A program made the position numbers and the translations under genes. The notes under the pieces were generated by a model. That model searched no databases, was not told where the DNA came from, and saw only the letters and a list, made by a program, of their open reading frames with translations. Of a DNA stretch of 64,000 bases, positions 7,758 to 17,256 are shown piece by piece. The stretch is from Pseudomonas abyssi (GTDB taxonomy: Bacteria > Pseudomonadota > Gammaproteobacteria > Pseudomonadales > Pseudomonadaceae), in assembly GCF_002307495.1 (NCBI RefSeq), contig NZ_NTMR01000022.1:62001-126000 (forward strand). Reading direction: 5' to 3'. How positions within the stretch are numbered: position 1 is the stretch's first letter; each line of letters begins with the position of its first letter.

Positions 7758-7758
7758 T
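7753..7758. repeat. Right target-site duplication of the IS481 copy
   Basis: CCTAGT, identical to 6724-6729. It contains both the TAG that stops the transposase (plus strand) and the TAG that stops the HD-GYP regulator (minus strand, 7754-7756). Confidence 0.88.
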
Positions 7759-8812
7759 CGTCGCTCAGCGTTGCCCTGACCAGCTCGATCTCATCGAAAA
7801 GACCGGCCATGACCCGCACCACCGCCGGGTCAAAGTGCTTGCCGGACTGTTCCCGGATGAACGCCTGCGCCCGTTCGGCCGTCCAGCCCGGCTTGTAAGG
7901 GCGCTCACTGCGCAGGGCGTCATACACATCACAGAGTGCGACGATACGCGCCGACAAGGGGATCTGCTCACCCTGCAGCCCCGATGGGTAACCCGTGCCA
8001 TCCCACTTCTCGTGGTGATTCAGCGCAATCTCGGCCGCCAGTTCCAGCAGCGAGGAGCGACCGCTGTCAGACAAGATCTGGCTACCGATACGCGCATGCT
8101 CCTGCATGGTCCGAAACTCCTCTTCGGACAGCTTGCCCGGTTTGCGCAGGATCTGATCTGCAATGCCAATCTTGCCCACGTCATGCATGGGGGCCGCCAG
8201 GCGCAACAGCTCTACCCAGGTCGCCGGCGCCCCAAGCCCTTGGGCAATCAGCGCTGCCGTCTCGCCAATGCGCATGATGTGCTTGCCGGTCTCGTTGTCC
8301 TTGTAATCCGCCGCGCGCGCCAGCGCACGGATGACCGCGCGGTAACTGTCACGCAGCCGTACCGTGCGCTCCTGCACGCGCTCCTCCAGCGCGTTACGTT
8401 CCTGCAGCAGCGCCCGGTGAGTGTGACCAAACTCCAGACAATTGCGCACTCGCAACAGCAGCTCCGGCAGATCGACTGGCTTGGTGACATAGTCATTACC
8501 GCCCAGATCCAGGCCACGGCGACGGCTGGCAGCATCGCCCAGCGCGGTGACCAGAATCACCTGCTGCGCGGTGCGATCACGCTCTCGCAACGCCTCGAGA
8601 ATAGTAAAGCCGTCCGGTTCCGGCATATCCAGGTCCAGCAGCAGCAGATCCCAGGAATTCTCCTGCAGCCAGCGCAGGCCCTCGGCAGAATCGCTGAAAC
8701 CTTTCACCTGCCCCAACCCCATGGTCCGCAGGCTCGACTCAAGCAGCCGCATGTTTGCCTGCACGTCGTCGATAATCACCACCCGCGCACCGTGCAGCGT
8801 GGAATTCAACAT
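7754..8812 (-). CDS. Response regulator with HD-GYP domain (c-di-GMP phosphodiesterase)
   Basis: A 352-residue RpfG-like protein. The receiver domain (about residues 9-125) has the acidic pair IIDD and the phospho-acceptor in LLLLDLDMPEPDG. A coiled linker (about 125-160) leads to an HD-GYP domain (about 165-345) with HDVGKIGI and HHEKWDGTGYP, the intact catalytic and signature motifs expected to hydrolyse cyclic di-GMP. The gene starts three bases after the stop of the upstream hybrid kinase, so the two form an operon and the kinase is the probable partner. Its stop codon was the exact target of the IS481 insertion, so the protein is complete but its natural 3' flank is displaced. Confidence 0.92.
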   Translation of the reverse strand: MLNSTLHGARVVIIDDVQANMRLLESSLRTMGLGQVKGFSDSAEGLRWLQENSWDLLLLDLDMPEPDGFTILEALRERDRTAQQVILVTALGDAASRRRGLDLGGNDYVTKPVDLPELLLRVRNCLEFGHTHRALLQERNALEERVQERTVRLRDSYRAVIRALARAADYKDNETGKHIMRIGETAALIAQGLGAPATWVELLRLAAPMHDVGKIGIADQILRKPGKLSEEEFRTMQEHARIGSQILSDSGRSSLLELAAEIALNHHEKWDGTGYPSGLQGEQIPLSARIVALCDVYDALRSERPYKPGWTAERAQAFIREQSGKHFDPAVVRVMAGLFDEIELVRATLSDD

Positions 8813-8815
8813 CCT

Positions 8816-11665
8816 TCACTCCTCCAGCAAGGCACGCACCAACGCACCCAGCTCGTCGTCGTCCAAGGGTTTACGTACCAGCCCCTGACAGGCGCCGACC
8901 AGCTCCTGTACCAGCGGCGACTCAAGCGAACCGGCCAGCAGCAGCACCGGCAGCGTCCTGCCGGCCATCTGCTGTCGCAGGCGCTGCAAGGTCGGCGCAC
9001 TGGATGCATCCAGTGCCGCATCATCCAGCAGCACCAGTGCGGCCGGTCGATCGGTTGTCTGCTCCAGCAGGCTGCCGGTACTGGTGACCGGCACCAGCTG
9101 CGCATCCTCCGCCAGCACCGCACGCACCTGGTCAGCCAGCAGGTCATCATCCGTCAGGCAGTACACCAGTGGCCTGGCATCGCGCTCGGTCGCCTGCGCC
9201 TCGCCCAGCGGCAGCTCGACCCAGAAGCGCGTTCCCACTCCCAGCTCACTCTCCAGACTGATCTCCCCCCCCATGGCCCGGGTGTATTCACGGCAGATCG
9301 ACAGCCCGATACCGGTACCCTGGATCGAGGTATTCTCACGTCCCAGCCGCTGAAATGGCTCGAACAGCCGCGTCTGATCCTCCGCGCGTATGCCCATGCC
9401 ACCATCCTCCACGATCAGCCGCAGGCGATCGCCGCGCTCCTCGCAGTACAGCCGTACCCAGCCTTCGGGCCTGTTGTACTTCTTGGCGTTGGACAGCAAG
9501 TTCAACAGCACCTGGCGCAAGCGGCGCGGATCAGCCAGCATGGTCAGGCTCGCGTCCGGTAGCTGCACGTCGAAACTCAACCCCTGCTCCTTGATCTGCA
9601 GGCGCACCATCTCGGCGCTCTCGCTCATGATCTGGCGTACGCTGGTCGGCATCAGCTCAACCCGGCGGGCGTCAACCTGGATAGCCGACCAGTCGAGGAT
9701 GTCACTCAGCAGATTATTCAGATGGCGACTGGCGATCAGTATCTCGTTGACGTATTCAGAGGATTGCTGCCGCTCTTGATCGTCCAGCTCCATCAGCTGC
9801 GCGAACCCCAGAATCGCATTCAGCGGCGTACGCAGCTCGTGACTCATGCTGGAGATAAAGCGCGCCTTGGCCAGGTTGGCCGCCTCGGCATCACGGGTAG
9901 CCGAGCGCAGATCGCTTTCAATATGCTTGAGGTCATCGATATCAACGTGCGTGCCGGCCAGCAGCGTGACCTCGCCGCTGGCCGGGTCTTGCTCCAGTAC
10001 ACGGCCACGGCTCAGCAGCCAGTGATATACGCCGCGCGCATCGGCAAATCGAAACTCGGCCGAGTAGGGAGACGCATGACCCAGCGTTGCCTGCTCGGCC
10101 TGCAACACGCGCTCCCGGTCATCCGGATGCACACGGGCCCGAAACACGCCTAACCCGACCCTGCCGGAGGGCAGACCAAAACGCTGACAAAAGCGTCCGC
10201 GTAGCTCTATTTCCTCATCGGCAACATGCCATTCCCAGATACTTTCGGTGGTGCTGTCGAGGACCAGCTCGATACGCTGTTGCGCCGCCCGGTTGAGCTT
10301 CTGGCTGTGCTCAAGCTGCAGGCCGATCTCGTGGGTATGCCGAGCCATGCCATCGAGCTCGGTGATCTCGGAGTGCACCGGTTCCGGGCGCCAGCGCTGG
10401 GCACCGATGTCCGTCATCATCCGGGAGATGCCTTCGATCGGCGCCAATAGCCGACCGGTCAGTCCGCGCGCGCGTACCCACAGGAAGGCAAAAAACACCA
10501 CGTAAAAGGCAACCAGGCCGGCTATCAGCAACATGCCGATACGTCGGTAGTGCGACGCCATCTCATTGGTTCTGGCAAACAGCGACTGCTCATCAACCAC
10601 CGTCAGCAGGCGCCACCCGGTCTGCTCGACGCCGGTCCAGCCGATCAGCAGGGCCTGGCCGTTAAGCATCTGCTGCTGCACGCCGCTATCACGCTGGCGC
10701 AGTACCTTGGCCAGTCCCTGGGTTTCGACTCGGCGGGCAAGGTTGAAGTCGTCCGGCTTGAATATCTCCTTGCGGATGGCCTCCTGATAGGAGTGTGTGG
10801 TCAGCTCGCGCAGGCCGAAATCGCGCTCGGCCGGGGCGGGCATGGCCATGATGTTCAAATCACGGCTAACCAGCATCGCATAGCCATCCCAAGGCACCGG
10901 CAGCCGGCTGATCTCGGACAGGATGCCGTCGACCGTGACGTCGATACCCACCACCCCTTCAAGGAAGTCCCCGCGGTACACCGGCGCGATGGCCGACATC
11001 ATCCAGCCCTGACCGGCCGGGTCCAGATAAACGTCGGTCCAGACCACACCACGGCTGGGGTTATGCTCAGCGTCGGCCAGATAATAGAAGTTGTAGTTCG
11101 GTATCACCATGTCGTGCGGGTACTGCTCGTGGGTGGCGAACCAGGGGTAGATATGGTTGTAACTGTCCCAGCTGTTGAAGTAGACACTGGCGATCAGCGG
11201 ATTGTTGCGCTGCAGCTCGCGCATCACCGAGTCCAGCGTGGCCATGCGCCGTATCTTGCTCATGTCCTGATTGGCCGGGGGCGTCGCGCCGGAGTAAAAG
11301 AAGGCACTGCCGCCGTCATCCAGCGGGCTGTAGGTCACCCCGCTGTCAGTCTGCGCGGTCTCGACCTCAGGCGCATTCAGGCTCCCTGCCAGCGCCTCGC
11401 TGACCAGGTTGCGGTAACCGTCGGTCAGTGCTGCTACCTGCTCCAGCCGCGCATTGATCACGCGCGACTCGAGCTGCGCCGAGCTGCTCAATTCCGCCAG
11501 CGCCGTTTGCCGCAAATAGGCGGTCTGCTCGTCACGAATCGAGGCGTTGCTGAACAAGTAGATAGCGATGAGCGCAGCCTCAACCAGCACCAGAGGCACC
11601 AGCGCGCTGCGTATAAAGGCGCGCCAGATCCACTGCTGCAGTCGAACGCGGGCTTTTCCAGCCAT
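8816..11665 (-). CDS. Hybrid sensor histidine kinase (Cache-HAMP-PAS-HisKA-HATPase-REC)
   Basis: A 949-residue membrane sensor kinase. A first membrane helix (about 17-40), a large periplasmic Cache sensor (about 40-345) and a second helix (about 372-395) are followed by HAMP and a PAS fold (about 465-580). The H-box reads SMSHELRTPLNAILGF (His about 607); the ATPase domain has LLNLLSNAKKYN, DGGMGI and GTGIGLSI. A C-terminal receiver (about 840-945) keeps the acidic cluster TDDD, a candidate Asp in LVLLDDAAL and the Lys in RKP. I chose the ATG at 11665 because a GGGGA lies seven bases upstream; a TTG/ATG pair 30-33 bases further out is possible. The Cache ligand is unknown. It probably signals to the adjacent HD-GYP regulator. 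Confidence 0.92.
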   Translation of the reverse strand: MAGKARVRLQQWIWRAFIRSALVPLVLVEAALIAIYLFSNASIRDEQTAYLRQTALAELSSSAQLESRVINARLEQVAALTDGYRNLVSEALAGSLNAPEVETAQTDSGVTYSPLDDGGSAFFYSGATPPANQDMSKIRRMATLDSVMRELQRNNPLIASVYFNSWDSYNHIYPWFATHEQYPHDMVIPNYNFYYLADAEHNPSRGVVWTDVYLDPAGQGWMMSAIAPVYRGDFLEGVVGIDVTVDGILSEISRLPVPWDGYAMLVSRDLNIMAMPAPAERDFGLRELTTHSYQEAIRKEIFKPDDFNLARRVETQGLAKVLRQRDSGVQQQMLNGQALLIGWTGVEQTGWRLLTVVDEQSLFARTNEMASHYRRIGMLLIAGLVAFYVVFFAFLWVRARGLTGRLLAPIEGISRMMTDIGAQRWRPEPVHSEITELDGMARHTHEIGLQLEHSQKLNRAAQQRIELVLDSTTESIWEWHVADEEIELRGRFCQRFGLPSGRVGLGVFRARVHPDDRERVLQAEQATLGHASPYSAEFRFADARGVYHWLLSRGRVLEQDPASGEVTLLAGTHVDIDDLKHIESDLRSATRDAEAANLAKARFISSMSHELRTPLNAILGFAQLMELDDQERQQSSEYVNEILIASRHLNNLLSDILDWSAIQVDARRVELMPTSVRQIMSESAEMVRLQIKEQGLSFDVQLPDASLTMLADPRRLRQVLLNLLSNAKKYNRPEGWVRLYCEERGDRLRLIVEDGGMGIRAEDQTRLFEPFQRLGRENTSIQGTGIGLSICREYTRAMGGEISLESELGVGTRFWVELPLGEAQATERDARPLVYCLTDDDLLADQVRAVLAEDAQLVPVTSTGSLLEQTTDRPAALVLLDDAALDASSAPTLQRLRQQMAGRTLPVLLLAGSLESPLVQELVGACQGLVRKPLDDDELGALVRALLEE

Positions 11666-11795
11666 ATTTTTGTCCCCAGACAAACCGTGCAACATCAAAA
11701 TGACATCACCCTAAAATTGCCCGCCCACCCTAGCAAGCTAGCCATTGGTCGGCCATTACGCCAACCGCCAGAGCCTACCGGCTGACGAGCGCCCA

Positions 11796-11829
11796 CAAAA
11801 AACCCCCACCGGACAGCGCCCGGCGGGGG
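11796..11829 (-). terminator. Intrinsic terminator of typA
   Basis: Stem CCCCC-A-CCGG (11803-11812) / CCGG-C-GGGGG (11820-11829), with one mismatch and a 7-base loop. On the minus strand it is followed by a T run (complement of the A run at 11796-11802). It lies about 20 bases after the typA stop. Confidence 0.8.
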
Positions 11830-11850
11830 TTTTACACAACGTGCGCGGCC

Positions 11851-13662
11851 TTAGCCCTTGCTGGCACGCTTGCGGTCGTTCTCGTGCAGCAGCTTCTTGC
11901 GCAGACGAATCGACTTGGGCGTTACTTCCACCAGCTCGTCGTCGTCGATGAACTCCAGCGCCTGCTCCAGGGTGAACTTGACCGGCGGTACCAGCTGGAT
12001 GGTTTCATCCTTGCCGGAAGCACGCATGTTGTCGAGTTTCTTGCCCTTGGTCGGGTTGATCACCAGGTCGTTGTCGCGGCTGTGGATACCCGCCAGCTGA
12101 CCTTCGTAGATATCCTGACCCGGCTCCAGGAACAGCTTGCCGCGATCCTGCAGGGTTTCCAGCGAGTAGGTCAGTGCCTTACCCGTCGCCATGGACACCA
12201 GTACGCCATTCTGACGGTGCGCAACATCACCCTGCTTGACCGGGCCGTAGTGGCTGAAGGTACTGGTGATGATGCCGGTACCCGAGGTCATGGTCAGGAA
12301 GCTGTTACGGAAGCCGATCAGGCCACGTGCCGGCACAACGTACTCCAGTCGCAGACGGCCCTTGCCATCCGGAACCATGTTGCCCAGATCGCCCTTGCGC
12401 AGACCCATCTGCTCCATGATCGGGCCCTGGTGCTGCTCTTCGATGTCGATGGTGACGTTCTCGTACGGCTCCTGCTTCTCACCGTCGATTTCCTTGATCA
12501 CGACCTCGGGGCGGGAGATGCCCAGCTCGAAGCCTTCGCGACGCATGGTTTCGATCAGTACCGACAGGTGCAGCTCGCCGCGACCGGAGACCTTGAACTT
12601 GTCGGCGCTGTCGCCTTCTTCAACGCGCAGAGCCACGTTGTGCAGCAGTTCTTTTTCCAGACGCTCTTTGATGTTGCGGCTGGTGACGAACTTGCCTTCT
12701 TTACCGGCGAACGGCGAGTCATTGACCTGGAAGGTCATGCTTACGGTCGGCTCGTCGACCGTCAGTGCCGGCATGGCTTCAACGTTCTGCTGGTCGCACA
12801 GGGTGTCGGAGATAAACAGCGGGTCAAAGCCGCTGATGCAGACGATGTCGCCAGCCTGCGCTTCTTCCACTTCAACGCGCTGCAGACCGTGGTGACCCAT
12901 GATCTTCAGAATACGGCCGTTGCGCTTCTTGCCCTGCGCATCGATAGAGGTGACCGGGGTGTTGGTCTTGACCTTGCCGCGACGGATGCGGCCGATACCG
13001 ATCACACCCAGGAAGCTGTTGTAGTCCAGTGCCGAGATCTGCATCTGGAACGGACCGTCGAGGTCAACGTCAGGGGACGGCACACGGTCAACGATGGTCT
13101 GGAACAGCGGGGTCAGATCCTCGGCCATCTCGTCCGGGTCCATACCGGCAATACCGTTGATTGCGGAGGCGTAGACGAACGGGAAGTCCAGCTGCTCGTC
13201 GGTCGCACCCAGGCTGTCGAACAGGTCGAACACCTGATCAATAACCCAGTCCGGGCGCGCGCCCGGACGGTCAATCTTGTTGACCACCACGATCGGACGC
13301 AGACCAGCCTGGAAGGCTTTCTGGGTAACAAAGCGGGTTTGCGGCATCGGACCGTCTACCGCGTCAACCAGCAGCAGTACCGAGTCGACCATGGACATGA
13401 CACGCTCAACCTCGCCACCGAAGTCGGCGTGGCCGGGGGTGTCGACGATGTTGATGTTGTAGCCGTTCCATTTGATGGCGGTGTTCTTCGCCAGAATGGT
13501 AATGCCGCGCTCCTTCTCCTGGTCGTTGGAATCCATGATCCGCTCGGAATCCAGCTCCTTACGATCCAGGGTACCGGACTGACGCAGCAGGGCATCAACC
13601 AGGGTAGTTTTACCGTGGTCAACGTGGGCGATGATGGCGATATTGCGGAGATTCTCGATCAC
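11851..13662 (-). CDS. typA: Ribosome-associated GTPase TypA/BipA
   Basis: A 603-residue translational GTPase, the usual family length. Visible motifs are AHVDHGKTT (P-loop), RGITI (switch I), DTPGHADF (switch II) and [12 protein letters not shown] (NKxD), followed by elongation-factor-like domains II, III and V and the BipA-specific C-terminal domain. BipA binds the 70S A-site region and helps assemble the 50S subunit, especially in the cold and under stress. The start is the GTG at 13662, giving the family N-terminus [10 protein letters not shown], with AGGA eight bases upstream; an in-frame ATG further out is not needed. thiI lies upstream on the same strand, separated by a repeat element. 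Confidence 0.96.
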   Translation of the reverse strand: MIENLRNIAIIAHVDHGKTTLVDALLRQSGTLDRKELDSERIMDSNDQEKERGITILAKNTAIKWNGYNINIVDTPGHADFGGEVERVMSMVDSVLLLVDAVDGPMPQTRFVTQKAFQAGLRPIVVVNKIDRPGARPDWVIDQVFDLFDSLGATDEQLDFPFVYASAINGIAGMDPDEMAEDLTPLFQTIVDRVPSPDVDLDGPFQMQISALDYNSFLGVIGIGRIRRGKVKTNTPVTSIDAQGKKRNGRILKIMGHHGLQRVEVEEAQAGDIVCISGFDPLFISDTLCDQQNVEAMPALTVDEPTVSMTFQVNDSPFAGKEGKFVTSRNIKERLEKELLHNVALRVEEGDSADKFKVSGRGELHLSVLIETMRREGFELGISRPEVVIKEIDGEKQEPYENVTIDIEEQHQGPIMEQMGLRKGDLGNMVPDGKGRLRLEYVVPARGLIGFRNSFLTMTSGTGIITSTFSHYGPVKQGDVAHRQNGVLVSMATGKALTYSLETLQDRGKLFLEPGQDIYEGQLAGIHSRDNDLVINPTKGKKLDNMRASGKDETIQLVPPVKFTLEQALEFIDDDELVEVTPKSIRLRKKLLHENDRKRASKG

Positions 13663-13771
13663 TATGAGTGTCCTGAAAGGCGCGGCGCGAGCCGGCATAC
13701 TGAAAAAAAGAGGGAGGCATTATACAGAGACGGGGGTTACAGTGTGTGTTTTTTGTTCAAGCAGGCACGCG

Positions 13772-13801
13772 AGCTTCAAGCTGCAAGCCACAAGCTGCAA
13801 G
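13772..13801. repeat. Left arm of inverted 7-bp-period array, locus A
   Basis: Heptameric array of the form AAGCYRC (for example CAAGCTGCAAGCCACAAGC), facing an inverted array at 13901-13930. Both arms lie between thiI and typA and could fold on each other around about 100 bases. Confidence 0.75.
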
Positions 13802-13900
13802 TAAAACCGACTCGTTACTGACCGCGCGGGTTCTTGTAGCAGCGGCGCCAGCATGAGCCTGAAAATCCCAGACAGCCCCGCCGCGCGGCACATCCTGTGT

Positions 13901-13930
13901 AGCTTGTGGCTTGTGGCTTGTGGCTCAAGC
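13901..13930. repeat. Right arm of inverted 7-bp-period array, locus A
   Basis: CTTGTGG units repeated three times, the reverse complement of the CCACAAG unit seen in the left arm at 13772-13801. It ends 14 bases past the thiI stop (thiI is on the minus strand). Confidence 0.75.
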
Positions 13931-13944
13931 GGCAGCGCGGGGCG

Positions 13945-15399
13945 CTAGCGCTTCACCCTCAACACCCGCACATTCCCATACCCCTCATCAAGCAGATACT
14001 GCGCGTGCAATTGGCTCATAACGCCTTTCTCACAGTAAAGCAGGTAGGCGCGTGATGGGTCCAGGTCGGCGAAGCGGCTGTTGAGGGTGTAGAAAGGCAC
14101 CGGTTTCACCTCAATGCCGTCCAGCTGCAGCGGGCGGGCTTCCTGCTCGTCGGGGTGGCGGATATCCAGCACGATCTGGCCGGTCAGCGCCTGCTCGACG
14201 ATCTCCACCGGCGAGCCCTCCTCCATCATTTCGCCCAGCTCGCTGCACTCAGAATACGCAGCACTCTCTACCGCCCGCGACAGCACCTCAAAGTTGAAGC
14301 CGGCCTCAGCGGCTTCAACCCGGGGCACGGTGGTGCGGATGGCCGGCCCAACCGAAATCACACCGCAGTACTCCGGCATGCTGCTGGAGAATTCCAGTGT
14401 GCCGATGCGCCGCGCCACATCGATGATGTCCAGCTTGCTGGTGGTGATCAGCGGACGGATAACAAAGCGCTCGGCCACCTGATCGATCACGCTGAGGTTG
14501 GGCAGGGTCTGGCTGGCCACCTGCGCAATCGCCTCGCCGGTCACCAGTGCATCAATGCCCAGACGATAGGCCACCCGATCCGCAGCGCGCAGCATCATGC
14601 GCTTGAGCACCACGCCCATCTGACTGTTTTCGACGTTCTGCAGAATCTCCGCCACCACGCCTTCAAAAGGCACACTGACAAAGCGCAGACGATGGCTGGC
14701 GGCGTAGCGCTCCCACAGATAGTGCGCAACCTGACGCACCCCCAGCTCATGAGCGCGACCACCCAGGTTGAAGAATACAAAGTGCGGCAGCAAACCACGC
14801 TGCAGCATCTGGTAGCTCGCCACGGTGGAGTCAAAGCCGCCCGAGAGCAGGCTGAGCACCGGCTCCATGGTCCCCAGCGGGAAACCACCCATGCCCTCGT
14901 GGCGCGCCTGAATCAGATAGATCTTCTGGTCGCGAATCTCGATGTGCACCTCAACCTCGGGCGCTTTCAACGAGACGCCCGCTGCGCCGCAGCGGCGATT
15001 CAGCGCGCTGCCGACCTTGATGCCGACATCCTGCGAGGAGAAGGGGTGGGTGCCCACCCGCTTGCAGCGCACGGCAAAGGTCTTGCCCTGCACCTGATCA
15101 CCCAGGTTGGCCACGCACAGCTCCACCAGCTCGTCCAACGTGCCCAGCGGGTACTCCTGCACGGCAAAGAAGTGGGCGATACCGGGCGTGTTGCGCAGAC
15201 GCTCGATACACTGCTGCTGCAGTGCCGGATCACTCCCCAGATTGACCTCCAGACTGTCCCAGTTGCCATTGACCCGCGCCTGCGGGTCTATGGCAGCAAG
15301 TAGCTTTTTCAGATTGCCCTTGAGCTGGGCAATAAAGCGCTTGCGAACCTGGCGGCTCTTGATGGTGATTTCGGGGAAGAATTTGATGATCAGTTTCAT
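13945..15399 (-). CDS. thiI: tRNA 4-thiouridine synthase ThiI
   Basis: A 484-residue long-form ThiI. The N-terminal ferredoxin-like and THUMP domains (about 1-165) bind tRNA. The PP-loop SGGFDS (about 181-186) adenylates uridine 8. The C-terminal rhodanese domain (about 385-484) carries the catalytic Cys in YLLYCEKGV, so it can take persulfide sulfur from IscS and may also serve thiazole (thiamine) synthesis. The ATG at 15399 gives the family start MKLIIKFFPEITIKS; no strong ribosome-binding site is visible. It is divergent from glnA and shares a 314-base control region with it. Confidence 0.96.
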   Translation of the reverse strand: MKLIIKFFPEITIKSRQVRKRFIAQLKGNLKKLLAAIDPQARVNGNWDSLEVNLGSDPALQQQCIERLRNTPGIAHFFAVQEYPLGTLDELVELCVANLGDQVQGKTFAVRCKRVGTHPFSSQDVGIKVGSALNRRCGAAGVSLKAPEVEVHIEIRDQKIYLIQARHEGMGGFPLGTMEPVLSLLSGGFDSTVASYQMLQRGLLPHFVFFNLGGRAHELGVRQVAHYLWERYAASHRLRFVSVPFEGVVAEILQNVENSQMGVVLKRMMLRAADRVAYRLGIDALVTGEAIAQVASQTLPNLSVIDQVAERFVIRPLITTSKLDIIDVARRIGTLEFSSSMPEYCGVISVGPAIRTTVPRVEAAEAGFNFEVLSRAVESAAYSECSELGEMMEEGSPVEIVEQALTGQIVLDIRHPDEQEARPLQLDGIEVKPVPFYTLNSRFADLDPSRAYLLYCEKGVMSQLHAQYLLDEGYGNVRVLRVKR

Positions 15400-15482
15400 G
15401 GGGGCTGGCATATCGTGCGCAAAGCGCTGCATTATACCCGCAGCCGGCGCGCGGCGCTTGAGTAACTAAAACGGGCACAATG

Positions 15483-15541
15483 GCACCAAACTGGTGCACC
15501 CGTAACACTCATCGCACCAACACGGTGCTCCCAATTGGTGC
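15483..15541 (+). promoter_or_regulatory. NtrC enhancer cluster upstream of glnA
   Basis: Two sites match GCACC-N5-GGTGC exactly, at 15483-15497 and 15514-15528, with centres 31 bases apart (three helical turns). A third, one-mismatch site overlaps the second at 15527-15541. This is the known dyad bound by phosphorylated NtrC. The cluster lies about 60-120 bases upstream of the sigma-54 promoter, as expected for an enhancer. Confidence 0.88.
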
Positions 15542-15602
15542 GCGGCTGTAGAATCTGCAGCGAAAGGCCTTGATTGCGGGGGCTACACGCCATGCTCCGA
15601 AA

Positions 15603-15617
15603 TGGCACACCTTTTGC
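15603..15617 (+). promoter_or_regulatory. Sigma-54 promoter of glnA
   Basis: TGGCAC-N5-TTGC, with the invariant GG (15604-15605) and GC (15616-15617) ten bases apart, matches the RpoN -24/-12 consensus. It lies about 97 bases before the glnA ATG and just after the NtrC sites. Confidence 0.9.
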
Positions 15618-15713
15618 TCACTTGTAATGCAACCGAGCAGCGGCCCGCCCGCTGGACGTTATATAGAGGCGCCAGACCGGCTGTCTGGCAAACGATTCCT
15701 TTTGGAGGAAACC

Positions 15714-17117
15714 ATGTCGAAAGCGATGCAACTGATCAACGAGCATGACGTGAAGTGGGTAGACCTGCGCTTCACCGACACCAAGGGCAAACAACAACAC
15801 GTCACCATGCCGGCCCGCGACGTCAACGAAGACTTCTTCGAAGACGGCAAGATGTTCGACGGCTCCTCCATTGCCGGCTGGAAAGGCATCGAAGCGTCTG
15901 ACATGATCCTCATGCCCGATGACAGCACTGCCGTTCTGGACCCCTTCACTGAAGAGCCGACGCTGATCATCGTCTGCGACATCATCGAGCCCTCCACCAT
16001 GCAGGGCTACGAGCGCGACCCGCGCGGCATCGCCAAGCGCGCAGAAGAGTACCTGAAGTCCACCGGTATCGGTGACACCGTATTCGTTGGTCCGGAGCCG
16101 GAATTCTTCGTCTTCGACGAAGTGAAATTCAAGTCCGACATCTCCGGCGCCATGTTCAAGATCTTCTCCGAGCAGGCTTCCTGGAACACTGACGGCGACT
16201 TCGAGACAGGCAACAAGGGCCACCGTCCGGGCGTCAAAGGTGGTTACTTCCCGGTGCCGCCGGTCGATCACGACCACGAAATCCGTACTGCCATGTGTAA
16301 CGCCATGGAAGAAATGGGCCTGACCATCGAAGTTCACCACCACGAAGTGGCGACTGCTGGCCAGAACGAAATCGGCGTGCTGTTCAACACCCTGGTGAAG
16401 AAAGCCGACGAAGTACAAACCCTGAAGTACTGCGTACACAACGTTGCTGACGCGTTCGGCAAGACTGCTACCTTCATGCCGAAGCCGCTGTACGGCGACA
16501 ACGGTTCCGGTATGCACGTTCACATGTCCATCGCCAAAGACGGCAACAACACCTTTGCTGGCGAAGGTTACTCCGGCCTGTCCGACACCGCGCTGTACTT
16601 CATCGGCGGTATCATCAAGCACGGTAAGGCGCTGAACGCGTTCACCAACCCGTCCACCAACTCCTACAAGCGTCTGGTTCCAGGCTTCGAAGCCCCGGTC
16701 ATGCTGGCCTACTCCGCCCGCAACCGCTCTGCTTCCATCCGTATCCCGTACGTTTCCAGCCCGAAAGCACGCCGCATCGAAGCTCGCTTCCCTGACCCGG
16801 CTGCCAACCCCTACCTGTGCTTCGCCGCACTGCTGATGGCGGGTCTGGACGGTATCCAGAACAAGATCCACCCTGGCGATGCAGCCGACAAGAACCTGTA
16901 CGATCTGCCGCCGGAAGAGTCCGCACAGATCCCGCAGGTGTGCGGCAGCCTGAAGGAAGCGCTGGAGTCCCTGGACGCCGGCCGCGAGTTCCTGACCAAG
17001 GGCGACGTGTTCACCAACGAATTCATCGACGCTTACATCGAACTGAAGAGCGCCGAAGAGATCAAGGTTCGCACCTTCGTTCACCCGCTGGAATACGACC
17101 TGTACTACAGCGTCTGA
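15714..17117 (+). CDS. glnA: Type I glutamine synthetase
   Basis: A 467-residue GlnA that makes glutamine from glutamate, ammonia and ATP as a dodecamer in the cytoplasm. Conserved pieces are the early FxDGSSI loop, the metal-ligand stretch [19 protein letters not shown], the flap and the adenylylation site NLYDLPPEE, whose Tyr is modified by GlnE when nitrogen is plentiful. GGAGG six to seven bases upstream fixes the ATG at 15714. Transcription is expected from a sigma-54 promoter with NtrC enhancers just upstream, and a perfect terminator follows. ntrB and ntrC lie downstream, beyond one unrelated gene and behind their own signals. Confidence 0.98.
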   Translation: MSKAMQLINEHDVKWVDLRFTDTKGKQQHVTMPARDVNEDFFEDGKMFDGSSIAGWKGIEASDMILMPDDSTAVLDPFTEEPTLIIVCDIIEPSTMQGYERDPRGIAKRAEEYLKSTGIGDTVFVGPEPEFFVFDEVKFKSDISGAMFKIFSEQASWNTDGDFETGNKGHRPGVKGGYFPVPPVDHDHEIRTAMCNAMEEMGLTIEVHHHEVATAGQNEIGVLFNTLVKKADEVQTLKYCVHNVADAFGKTATFMPKPLYGDNGSGMHVHMSIAKDGNNTFAGEGYSGLSDTALYFIGGIIKHGKALNAFTNPSTNSYKRLVPGFEAPVMLAYSARNRSASIRIPYVSSPKARRIEARFPDPAANPYLCFAALLMAGLDGIQNKIHPGDAADKNLYDLPPEESAQIPQVCGSLKEALESLDAGREFLTKGDVFTNEFIDAYIELKSAEEIKVRTFVHPLEYDLYYSV

Positions 17118-17144
17118 TCCTGCTGCGGTTGCAACACGCGAAAA

Positions 17145-17171
17145 GGGCGCCCATTCGGGCGCCCTTTTTTT
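17145..17171 (+). terminator. Intrinsic terminator of glnA
   Basis: Perfect 8-bp stem GGGCGCCC / GGGCGCCC around ATTC, followed by seven T. It separates glnA from the downstream DUF4124 and ntrBC genes. Confidence 0.92.
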
Positions 17172-17256
17172 ACGCCTGTCGCCAGCCATTCAACGACAGT
17201 TGCCAGTATCGGCATACGGTGCCAGCATGAAGGTTCGTCTCAAGGAGAGCACCATC

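Noticed and set aside
7835-11785. Long plus-strand frames opposite the HD-GYP and hybrid kinase genes
   Set aside because: Shadows of well-supported minus-strand genes; rich in Gln/His/Arg as expected for antisense of this codon usage.
11884-13821. 645-codon plus-strand frame opposite typA
   Set aside because: Shadow of typA; composition is an artefact of codon bias and there is no plausible start signal or family.
15618-17189. 523-codon minus-strand frame opposite glnA
   Set aside because: glnA on the plus strand is unequivocal, with promoter, ribosome-binding site and terminator; the opposite frame has no family.
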